This document shows positions 1 through 5,288 of a stretch of 5,288 nucleotides of DNA, in pieces (the stretch's first letter is position 1; every line of letters begins with the position of its first letter). The notes below the pieces were generated by a model, which saw only the letters and a program-made list of their open reading frames with translations, did not search any database and was not told the origin of the DNA. Made by a program: the position numbers and the translations under genes. The DNA is from JANNAV01 sp031384695. GTDB taxonomy: Bacteria > Pseudomonadota > Alphaproteobacteria > Rhodobacterales > Rhodobacteraceae. The DNA lies in NCBI GenBank assembly GCA_031384695.1, contig JANNAV010000005.1:1-5288 (forward strand). The letters run 5' to 3'.

Positions 1-189
1 GCGGTGTTTGCCGACCCGCAGGTGGTGGCGCGGGGGATGCAGATTGATGCGGGCGGCGTGCCGGGGGTGCGGTCGCCGATGACATTTTCGGGGGCGGCGC
101 TGGCTTTGGGGCGGGCGGCGCCGAAGTTGGGTGAGCATCAACGGCAGGTGCTTGGGGGTGGCGGCGGACGCTCCGCGGGGGATATTTAA
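1..189 (+). CDS. CaiB/BaiF family CoA-transferase, C-terminal end (5' truncated by window)
   Basis: Only the last 62 codons are present, read from base 1 with TAA at 187-189; the start lies to the left of the window. The peptide contains VFADPQVVARGM, a proline-rich RSPMTFSG stretch, and near the end APKLGEH followed by QVL. This succession is the usual C-terminus of family III (CaiB/BaiF, formyl-CoA-transferase-like) enzymes, which move CoA between carboxylic acids in the cytoplasm. The catalytic aspartate and the CoA-binding part sit in the missing N-terminal portion, so substrate and activity cannot be judged. After LGEH the protein ends in a glycine-rich tail (GGGGGRSAGDI), where relatives usually continue with a TDEVL-like helix and stop. 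It converges with lpxK after 22 bp and has no evident functional link to it. The family call is fairly secure; the substrate is unknown. Confidence 0.85.
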   Translation, partial: AVFADPQVVARGMQIDAGGVPGVRSPMTFSGAALALGRAAPKLGEHQRQVLGGGGGRSAGDI

Positions 190-211
190 GCAGCAAAGAA
201 GCCGGAGGGGG

Positions 212-1192
212 TTAGAGGCCGAGGCGGGTGAGGGCGTGATCGAGCGCGGTCCAGTCGGTGAGGCGCAGGCGGACGGGCAGGGTCAGGACGCGGGGGCGGA
301 AGGCGGCGGGCAGGCGGGTGGCGTCTTTTTCGGTGGTGACGAGTTGGGCGTTCTGCGCTAGGGCCAGCGCTTCGAGCCGGGTGAGCAGAGTTTCGGACAG
401 GGGCTGGTGATCGTCAAGGGCCTCGGTGTGGATCAGGGTGGCACCGGCGGCGCGCAGGGTGGCGAAGAACTTTTCCGGCCGCCCGATGCCCGCGAAAGCC
501 ACCACGCGCGCATCTTGCCAGTCGATGCCCATCGTGAGCGGGGTAAGTTCGCCGGTGAGGTGGGGCAGGTGGATCTGCGGGCCCCATTGGGTTTGGAAGG
601 CGGATTGCGCGTCGGCTGGGCCGATTGAGAGCAGCAGGTTGGCGCGCGCAAAGCCGGTGGCCACGGGTTCGCGCAGGGGGCCTGCGGGCAGGCAGCAGCC
701 ATTGCCGAAACCGGTTTCGGCATCGACCACGATCAGCGACAGGGATTTCGTCACGGTCGGGTTTTGAAAGCCATCGTCGAGCAGGATGACGGTGGCGCCG
801 GCAGCTTCGGCCGCGCGAACACCTTCGGCGCGGTCACGGGCGATGAAGGTGGGGGCGAAAGCCGCGAGCAGCAGGGGTTCATCCCCCACATCGGCGGCGC
901 TGTGGCGGGCGGGATCGACGCGCAGCGGGCCTTTGAGGCGGCCACCGTGGCCGCGCGACACCACATGCGGGGTTTGGCCGCGCGCCAGCAGGCGCTCGAT
1001 CAGGGCGATGGTGGTGGGGGTCTTGCCGGTGCCGCCGATATTGAGATTGCCGATGCAGATGACGGGGATGGCGGCGGTATAGCCCGGTTGGCGCAGGCGG
1101 CGCGCCGTGGCCATGGCATAGACTGTGCCCAAGGGTGCCAGCAGGGCCGAGGCGAGGCCGGGGAGGCGGTGCCAGAAGCCGGGGGGGCGCAT
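212..1192 (-). CDS. lpxK: LpxK, tetraacyldisaccharide 4'-kinase (lipid A biosynthesis)
   Basis: LpxK transfers the ATP gamma-phosphate to the 4' position of the tetraacyl-disaccharide-1-phosphate, giving lipid IVA, at the cytoplasmic face of the inner membrane. The 326-residue product has the normal family length. Visible features: a hydrophobic N-terminal anchor at about residues 13-30; Walker A NIGGTGKT at 51-58; SRGHGG from 79; GDEP at 103-106; DDGFQNP from 139; AGIGRPEKFF at 234-243; DDHQPL with the conserved histidine at 262; and TTEKD at 286-290. GDE, DDGFQ and the late histidine are the acidic and histidine elements tied to catalysis and metal binding in characterised LpxK. No key residue is missing. 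The frame stays open another 155 codons upstream, but that stretch is antisense-like and overlaps the waaA frame. The ATG at 1192 gives the canonical N-terminus (RPPGFWHRLPG), lies 16 nt after the waaA stop, and has a weak GGCGGG ribosome site 9 nt away. It is probably cotranscribed with and coupled to waaA. Confidence 0.97.
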   Translation of the reverse strand: MRPPGFWHRLPGLASALLAPLGTVYAMATARRLRQPGYTAAIPVICIGNLNIGGTGKTPTTIALIERLLARGQTPHVVSRGHGGRLKGPLRVDPARHSAADVGDEPLLLAAFAPTFIARDRAEGVRAAEAAGATVILLDDGFQNPTVTKSLSLIVVDAETGFGNGCCLPAGPLREPVATGFARANLLLSIGPADAQSAFQTQWGPQIHLPHLTGELTPLTMGIDWQDARVVAFAGIGRPEKFFATLRAAGATLIHTEALDDHQPLSETLLTRLEALALAQNAQLVTTEKDATRLPAAFRPRVLTLPVRLRLTDWTALDHALTRLGL

Positions 1193-1208
1193 CAGGATTG
1201 GCCCGCCA

Positions 1209-2435
1209 TCAGGACTGATCCGCAAGCAGGCTGCGGATGCGGGCGAGGGCGGCCTCGGTGGTGGCGGCGCCTTCGGAGGTGACCGTCCATGCGGCTTGGG
1301 CATAGCGGGCCGAGCGGTCGGGCGACAGAAGATCGGCAAGTGCCTCGGCAAGGTCTTGCGCCGAGGCGACGGCGCGGGCAGCGCGGGCGGCACCAAGGCG
1401 GCCAAGGGCAGGCCCGTAGGCGCCGGGCCGGGGGCCGTGCAGGATGGCCGAACCCAGCGCCGCCGGTTCCATCGGGTTGCGCGCCATGCCGCTGCCCGCA
1501 AGGCTGCCTCCCAGAAAGGTGGTGGGCGCGAGGCGATACCAGAGGCCATATTCGGCAGCATTATCCGGGATATAAACCTCGACATCCGGATCTGGCTCCT
1601 GCTCCAGCCCGCGTTGGGCCACCATCCAGCCTTCCCCGGCCTCCATCTGTGCGGCAAGGGGCGCGGCGCGGGAGGGGTCTTGCGGCACCATGATCAGCAG
1701 CAACCGGTGGGCGAGGCGCAGGGTAGCGCGGTGGGCGGCAATCACGGCGGCCTCTTCCTCGGGTGCCACGCAGGCGGCAAGCCAGATCGGGCGGGTGGCC
1801 ATCAGCGTGGCGAGGGCGGCGCGTTCCGTCTCAAGGCAGGGCAGGGCGGCGCTTTGTTCGGCCAGACGGCCGGTGATCTCGACACTGGCGGCACCGGCCT
1901 TGCGAAAGCCGCGCGCCGAAGGCTCGTCAAGCGCCATCACATGCGCCAGCCCCGCGAGGCTTTCGCGCAGCAGGCCGGGAAACCAGCCGTCGCGGCCGCG
2001 TGGCAGGTTGGGCGCGCGGGCATCGGCCATCAGCACCGGCACGCCACGTTTGGCGGCGATCTGCAACAGCGCGGGGCGCACTTCGCCGTCGGCGATCACG
2101 ATCAGGCGCGGCTGCCAGTGATCGAGGAAGGCCAGAGTTTCGGCATCGGTATCGGCGGGGGGCGGTTGGTGGACCGGGCCTTTGGCGAAGGGGGCTTTGG
2201 CTGTGGGGGCAAGCGGTTCGGGGCAGGTCAGCACCACCGCAGCGCCGTCTTCGTCGATCAGACGCTGCGCCAGCGCCATCAGGCCGGGGGCCACCGCCGC
2301 CGTCGGGGCATGCAGCCAGATCAAAGCGGTTTTGGCGGCAAGATCAGGGCGCGCGGGTCTGGCGGCAATGGCATGCTGCGGCGTGGCGCTGCGCGCGGTG
2401 AGGTTGTAAAGCCTGCGGCCGAGAGAGGTAACCAT
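1209..2435 (-). CDS. waaA: WaaA/KdtA-family (GT30) glycosyltransferase, divergent at active-site motifs
   Basis: This 408-residue protein resembles WaaA, which adds Kdo from CMP-Kdo to lipid IVA at the cytoplasmic face of the inner membrane. GT30 hallmarks can be followed in order: LHA at 41-43; a GEVRP segment at 117-121 matching the METELWP region; KRGVPVLMADAR at 129-140; GRL at 189 matching GSLKFD; PEEEAAVIAAHR at 225-236; LLIMVPQDP at 246-254; DNAAEYGLWYRLA at 291-303; GGSL at 309; and RNPMEPAALG from 319. Length and order fit the family. Several catalytic or donor-site positions do not: the E. coli SVGE glutamate aligns with Val48, VPRHP reads VPQDP, and the lysine of SLKFD reads alanine. 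The start is ATG 2435, with AAGG 10 nt upstream, giving a plausible N-terminus (SLGRRLYNLTAR). It lies 72 nt after the DUF4170 gene and 16 nt before lpxK. The GT30 fold is well supported, but Kdo transfer is not assured; it may act on another acceptor or be a paralogue of a true WaaA elsewhere. Confidence 0.82.
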   Translation of the reverse strand: MVTSLGRRLYNLTARSATPQHAIAARPARPDLAAKTALIWLHAPTAAVAPGLMALAQRLIDEDGAAVVLTCPEPLAPTAKAPFAKGPVHQPPPADTDAETLAFLDHWQPRLIVIADGEVRPALLQIAAKRGVPVLMADARAPNLPRGRDGWFPGLLRESLAGLAHVMALDEPSARGFRKAGAASVEITGRLAEQSAALPCLETERAALATLMATRPIWLAACVAPEEEAAVIAAHRATLRLAHRLLLIMVPQDPSRAAPLAAQMEAGEGWMVAQRGLEQEPDPDVEVYIPDNAAEYGLWYRLAPTTFLGGSLAGSGMARNPMEPAALGSAILHGPRPGAYGPALGRLGAARAARAVASAQDLAEALADLLSPDRSARYAQAAWTVTSEGAATTEAALARIRSLLADQS

Positions 2436-2507
2436 CAGTGCGGTGCCTTGGTGCGTAAAGCCATCAGGATTTTGGGCGGTGATCGGGGCGGGGTTGGCCG
2501 GCTGGCA

Positions 2508-2744
2508 CTAGGACCCGGCGGGTGGCGTGGCGGTTTCGCTGTCGCGCAGTTTGTGGATCGGCGCGATGAAATAGCGCATATGGGCGTTATCGACGGTGCG
2601 CTGGGCCTCGGCTTTCCAGGCGATGACGGCGGAGGCATGATCGGGGAACATGCCCACCACATGGATTTTGGCGGTATCGCGGAAGGTTGTCGATTGCGGG
2701 CTGACAAGTTCGCCGCCGAAAACGAGGTGCAGGCGCTGCGTCAT
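2508..2744 (-). CDS. DUF4170 domain-containing small protein
   Basis: The gene encodes a 78-residue soluble protein whose whole length matches my recollection of the DUF4170 family: an N-terminal RLHLVFGGEL strand, a central FRDTAKIHVVGMFPDHASA segment, then AQRTVDNAHMRYFIAPIHKL. No function is established. There is no signal peptide, membrane segment, metal-ligand cluster or recognisable catalytic motif. Two ATGs are adjacent, at 2747 and 2744. The inner one was chosen because GGAG (2755-2752) sits 7 nt from it but only 4 nt from the outer one, and MTQRLHLVFGGEL looks like the family N-terminus. The outer start would add one methionine. It is the first gene of the minus-strand cluster, 72 nt ahead of waaA and just behind a candidate promoter. 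A role connected with lipid A/LPS assembly or its regulation can be suggested only from position. Codon use matches its neighbours. Confidence 0.92.
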   Translation of the reverse strand: MTQRLHLVFGGELVSPQSTTFRDTAKIHVVGMFPDHASAVIAWKAEAQRTVDNAHMRYFIAPIHKLRDSETATPPAGS

Positions 2745-2751
2745 CATCGGG

Positions 2752-2755
2752 CTCC
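2752..2755 (-). promoter_or_regulatory. Ribosome binding site of the DUF4170 gene
   Basis: On the minus strand GGAG is followed by CCCG and then two consecutive ATG codons. The 7-nt spacing to the second ATG (2744) is better than the 4 nt to the first (2747), which decides the start. Confidence 0.6.
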
Positions 2756-2773
2756 ACTGAGACAATCGCCTGC

Positions 2774-2801
2774 ACCCTAGACGCTTGCGGGGTGGGGTCA
2801 A
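2774..2801 (-). promoter_or_regulatory. Candidate sigma-70-type promoter for the DUF4170-waaA-lpxK unit
   Basis: Reading the minus strand, TTGACC (2801-2796) is separated by 16 nt from TAGGGT (2779-2774). The -35 matches TTGACA at five of six bases. The -10 is weak (T, A and final T), which is common in GC-rich alphaproteobacteria, where the -35 carries most of the signal. Transcription would begin near 2767, leaving a leader of about 20 nt that contains the GGAG site. It is the best hexamer pair I found on this strand in the intergenic region. No operator is recognisable. Confidence 0.5.
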
Positions 2802-2853
2802 GCCGCAGGAAGGCGGGGGCGGGGGGCGGATGGGGTGATGATTTGCGCGGCAA

Positions 2854-2881
2854 TTCACCTTTGCGATCATTTTCCTATACA
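2854..2881 (+). promoter_or_regulatory. Candidate promoter for the DEAD-box helicase gene
   Basis: TTCACC (2854-2859) is followed after 16 nt by TATACA (2876-2881). Each hexamer matches its sigma-70 consensus at four positions. The pair lies in the most AT-rich stretch of the intergenic region (about 2851-2880). A start near 2888 would give a leader of roughly 140 nt before the ATG at 3027. Long leaders are known for cold-inducible DEAD-box helicase genes such as E. coli deaD, so this is compatible with post-transcriptional control, but nothing in the leader proves it. Confidence 0.4.
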
Positions 2882-3016
2882 GGCCCCGGGTTTCGCTGTA
2901 TTGGCCCGGCTCACGGCCCGAGGGTTCCGGTGCAGACGGCTTGGAGGCCGCTTTGCGAAAGGGAATGAGGTGCCGTTCGATTGGGCACTTCATGGGCGTG
3001 CGATGGCACCCCCTTT

Positions 3017-3020
3017 GGGA
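3017..3020 (+). promoter_or_regulatory. Ribosome binding site supporting the helicase start at 3027
   Basis: GGGA is followed by the 6-nt spacer ACAGAC and then ATGATG. The spacing is close to ideal for the first ATG (3027) and still acceptable for the second (3030). It argues for these over the in-frame ATG at 3003 or GTG at 2970. The GTG does have a purine-rich AAAGGGA stretch about 5 nt upstream and remains an alternative. Confidence 0.5.
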
Positions 3021-3026
3021 ACAGAC

Positions 3027-5288
3027 ATGATGGATATGGGTATCGCCGGGCCTTTGGCCGCGGCATTGATCGGGCGCGGGTATATCTCGCTGACCCCGGT
3101 GCAGCTTGCCGTTCTGGCGGAGGGCGTGAAGGGCCGCGACCTGCTGGTTTCGGCGCAGACCGGTTCGGGCAAGACGGTGGCCTTTGGCATTGCCATTGCC
3201 GACGAGTTGCTGCGCGGGGCGGAAAAGCTGCTGTACGCCGATACGCCGATGGCGCTGGTGATTGCGCCGACGCGCGAGTTGGCCTTGCAGGTGGCGCGCG
3301 AGTTGGAGTGGCTTTATGCGGGCGCAGGCGCGCAGATCGCCACCTGTGTGGGCGGCATGGATTACCGCACCGAAAAGCGGGCGCTGGACCGGGGGGCGCA
3401 TATCGTGGTGGGCACGCCGGGGCGCTTGCGCGATCATATCGAGCGGAAATCGCTGGATCTTTCGGGGTTGCGGGCTGCGGTGCTGGACGAGGCGGACGAG
3501 ATGCTGGATCTGGGGTTCCGCGAGGATCTGGAGTTCATTCTGGGGGCGGCTCCGGTGGAGCGGCGCACCTTGATGTTCTCGGCCACCGTGCCAAAAGAGA
3601 TTGCCGCTTTGGCCAAGGACTTCCAGAACGACGCCCTGCGCATCCAGACGGCGGGCGAGGCGCGCCAGCATGTGGATATCGAATACCGCGCGCTTTCGGT
3701 GGCGGCGCGGGACCGGGAGCATGCGATTTTCAACGCGCTGCGGTTTTACGAGGCGCGCACGGCGATCGTGTTCTGCAAGACGCGGGCCAATGTGAACCAC
3801 CTGCTGGCGCGGATGGGCAACCGGGGGTTTCAGGTGGTGGCGCTGTCGGGCGAGTTGTCGCAGCAGGAACGGACCCACGCCTTGCAGGCACTGCGCGATG
3901 GCCGCGCACGGGTGTGTATTGCCACCGACGTGGCGGCGCGGGGGATTGACTTGCCGGGGTTGGAACTGGTGATCCACGCCGATCTGCCGTCGAATTCCGA
4001 TGTGCTGTTGCACCGTTCGGGCCGCACCGGGCGGGCGGGCCGCAAGGGGGTTTCGGCGCTGATCGTGGTGCCTGCCGAGTTCAAGAAGGCGCAGCGGTTG
4101 TTGCAGGGGGCCAAGGTGACGGCGGAGTGGGGCAAGGCGCCTTCGGCCGATGAGGTGACGGAAAAGGACGATCTGCGGCTGTTGGAGCATCCGGTGCTGG
4201 AGGCGGCGGTTGGCGACGAGGCGGGGATGGCGCAGGCGCTGCTGGACCGGTTCGGAGCCGAACAGGTGGCGGCGGCGTTTGTGCGGATGTGGCGCGAGGG
4301 GCGGTCGGCCCCCGAGGTGCTGTCGGACAATCTGAACGTGCCTGCGGGTGCGGCGGCGGCCCCGCGCGAGCGGGGGGAGTTTGGCGCATCGGTTTGGTAT
4401 GCGCTGTCGGTGGGGCGTTCGGGGCGGGCCGAGGCGCGCTGGCTGTTGCCGAAGATCTGCGATGCGGGTGGGATTACCAAGGACGGTATCGGTGCCATCC
4501 GGGTGCAGGAAGACCGGACCTACGTGCAGATCGCCGAAGCGTTGGCGGGCAAGTTCGGGGCCGGGATCGAGTTGGAAAGCGGCGTGGTGATGGAACGGAT
4601 CGCGGGCGAGCCGGATATGGACCGGCCCGAGCGCGCCCCGCGCAAGGAAGCGGCCCCGCGCAAGGTGGCCCCGGAAAAGGCAGCCGCGCGCCCGGCGCTG
4701 CTGGACCGGCCTGCGGGTGATCGGCCCGAAAAGCCCGCCTATGTGCCCAAGCCCTCGCGCTTTGTCGAGGACGAGCCTGCGGATTCGCCCAGCAAGGCGT
4801 GGAACCCGGTGGGCGAGGTCGAGGCGAAATCCTATGCCCCGCGCGAGGTAGCGCAGGTGCAAAGCGCGCCCGCACGCAAGCCATATGTGAAGCGCGAAGA
4901 GGGTGACAAAAAGCCCTACGCGCCGCGCAGTGATGCGGCCAAACCCTATGCCAAGCGCGACGAGGGCGATAAAAAGCCTTATGCCGCCAAGCCCTATGCC
5001 AAGCGCGACGAGGGCGACAAGAAACCCTATGCGCCGCGTGCGGCCGGTGCGGATCGCAAGCCTTATGCCCCCCGCGCGGAGGGTGCGAAGCCTTATGCGC
5101 CCCGCGCTGAGGCGGCGAAGCCTTACGTCAAGCGCGAGGACGGGGAGCGCAAGCCCTATGCGCCGCGCGCTGACGGTGACAAGCCGCGTTGGGCGGGCAA
5201 GCCTGCCGGGGCCGAGGGCAAGCCACGCGCGGCCGGGTTCAAATCGCACGGTGCGGCAGAAGGGAAACCCGCCCGCGCGGCTGGATTC
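3027..5288 (+). CDS. DEAD-box ATP-dependent RNA helicase with DbpA-type RNA-binding domain and basic repeat tail (3' truncated by window)
   Basis: An ATP-driven RNA helicase of the DeaD/CsdA/DbpA type, expected to act on structured RNA in ribosome assembly or RNA turnover in the cytoplasm. The 754 residues in the window have no stop, so the protein continues to the right. RecA domain 1 shows: Q motif GYISLTPVQ (18-26); Walker A AQTGSGKT (43-50); PTRELA (81-86); GG (109-110); TPGR (130-133); DEAD-type box DEADEML (154-160); and SAT (185-187). RecA domain 2 shows: IVFCKTR (247-253); ATDVAARGIDLPGL (299-312); and HRSGRTGRAGRKG (329-341). Residues about 456-517 (VWYALSVGRSG to VQIAEALAGKFG) match the DbpA C-terminal RRM-like domain. 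From about 520 the chain is disordered-looking, rich in K, R, P and A, with ten KPY units at 618-714. All catalytic motifs are intact. The start at 3027 is chosen from the GGGA site; ATG 3003 or GTG 2970 would add 8 or 19 residues. It is divergent from the lipid A cluster. Confidence 0.96.
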   Translation, partial: MMDMGIAGPLAAALIGRGYISLTPVQLAVLAEGVKGRDLLVSAQTGSGKTVAFGIAIADELLRGAEKLLYADTPMALVIAPTRELALQVARELEWLYAGAGAQIATCVGGMDYRTEKRALDRGAHIVVGTPGRLRDHIERKSLDLSGLRAAVLDEADEMLDLGFREDLEFILGAAPVERRTLMFSATVPKEIAALAKDFQNDALRIQTAGEARQHVDIEYRALSVAARDREHAIFNALRFYEARTAIVFCKTRANVNHLLARMGNRGFQVVALSGELSQQERTHALQALRDGRARVCIATDVAARGIDLPGLELVIHADLPSNSDVLLHRSGRTGRAGRKGVSALIVVPAEFKKAQRLLQGAKVTAEWGKAPSADEVTEKDDLRLLEHPVLEAAVGDEAGMAQALLDRFGAEQVAAAFVRMWREGRSAPEVLSDNLNVPAGAAAAPRERGEFGASVWYALSVGRSGRAEARWLLPKICDAGGITKDGIGAIRVQEDRTYVQIAEALAGKFGAGIELESGVVMERIAGEPDMDRPERAPRKEAAPRKVAPEKAAARPALLDRPAGDRPEKPAYVPKPSRFVEDEPADSPSKAWNPVGEVEAKSYAPREVAQVQSAPARKPYVKREEGDKKPYAPRSDAAKPYAKRDEGDKKPYAAKPYAKRDEGDKKPYAPRAAGADRKPYAPRAEGAKPYAPRAEAAKPYVKREDGERKPYAPRADGDKPRWAGKPAGAEGKPRAAGFKSHGAAEGKPARAAGF
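4878..5168 (+). repeat. Tandem KPYAPR / KPYAKR coding repeats in the helicase tail
   Basis: Codons 618-714 encode ten KPY units, mostly KPYAPR, KPYAKR or KPYVKR, separated by short acidic or alanine-rich linkers (EEGDK, DEGDK, EGA, EAA). A 15-codon higher-order unit, KPYAKRDEGDKKPYA, occurs exactly at 4941-4985 and 4989-5033, and in variant form (V for A, E/D and K/R swaps) at 4878 and 5118. The two exact copies differ at six of 45 bases, every one a silent third position. The segment is strongly basic with regularly spaced tyrosines, like the RNA-binding tails of other DEAD-box proteins but without RGG boxes. It is an in-frame protein repeat, not a mobile or regulatory DNA repeat. Confidence 0.9.

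Noticed and set aside
164..211. A possible terminator between the converging CoA-transferase and lpxK genes
   Set aside because: A small 5-bp hairpin (GCGGA, loop CGC, TCCGC at 164-176) lies inside the end of the CoA-transferase gene. No clear T run follows it on either strand, and the 22-bp gap holds no convincing stem.
1193..1657. A 155-codon N-terminal extension of lpxK
   Set aside because: It lies inside the waaA coding region in a different frame and is rich in proline and arginine. LpxK reaches its normal length from the ATG at 1192.
2436..2507. An extra gene or regulatory element in the 72-nt gap between DUF4170 and waaA
   Set aside because: No convincing promoter, hairpin or ribosome site beyond the weak AAGG. 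Only the short TGATG-ending ORF listed as a finding is present.
1125..2780. A 551-codon plus-strand open frame opposite waaA and the DUF4170 gene
   Set aside because: The glycine-, arginine- and alanine-rich translation has no domain signal, and it lies antisense to two well supported genes. It is an artefact of high GC content.
2981..3949. A 322-codon plus-strand open frame in another frame across the helicase
   Set aside because: It is out of frame with the helicase motifs and gives a glycine-rich, domain-free product.
4878..5168. CRISPR-like or mobile-element repeats
   Set aside because: The repeats stay in the helicase frame, vary at silent positions, and have no unique spacers of constant length. 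They are protein tandem repeats.
2508..5249. A 913-codon open frame on the minus strand covering most of the window opposite the helicase
   Set aside because: It is antisense to an unmistakable DEAD-box helicase, and its codon phase mirrors the GC-rich third positions. The translation is arginine- and leucine-rich, without recognisable domains. Only its last 78 codons (DUF4170) are a real gene.

Overview
The base composition, codon use and gene families point to an alphaproteobacterium of the Rhodobacteraceae/Paracoccaceae type. The DNA is very GC-rich with G or C in most third codon positions. It carries a Rhodobacter-like LpxK (motif DDGFQNP), a DUF4170 protein, and a DEAD-box helicase of the alphaproteobacterial kind. 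This is inferred from family resemblance alone and no database search was possible.

Layout. Positions 1-189 (+) hold the last 62 codons of a CaiB/BaiF-type CoA-transferase, converging with a minus-strand cluster after a 22-bp gap. The cluster reads right to left: a DUF4170 protein (2744-2508), a WaaA/KdtA-family (GT30) glycosyltransferase (2435-1209) and lpxK (1192-212). It looks like one transcription unit for lipid A/inner-core assembly at the cytoplasmic face of the inner membrane. LpxK phosphorylates the lipid A disaccharide at the 4' position, and a GT30 enzyme would normally add Kdo to the product. A 279-bp divergent intergenic region (2748-3026) has a plausible promoter for each direction. 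On its other side, a large DEAD-box RNA helicase with a DbpA-type RNA-binding domain and a long basic KPYAxR repeat tail runs from 3027 off the right edge. It is still open at 5288.

What stands out. I see no defence island, mobile element, CRISPR array, RNA gene or obviously new multi-gene system; this is mostly a housekeeping region. The strongest oddity is the WaaA-like protein. It keeps the GT30 fold signatures, but the place of the catalytic glutamate (HSVSVGE in E. coli) reads HAPTAAV, and the donor-site VPRHP motif reads VPQDP. It may therefore be a repurposed or non-catalytic paralogue. Second is the repeat tail of the helicase, whose tandem units differ almost only at silent positions. 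Smaller points are short ORFs whose stop codons overlap the start codons of waaA, lpxK and the helicase, and a roughly 140-nt leader in front of the helicase. Very long antisense open frames (up to 913 codons) are composition artefacts.
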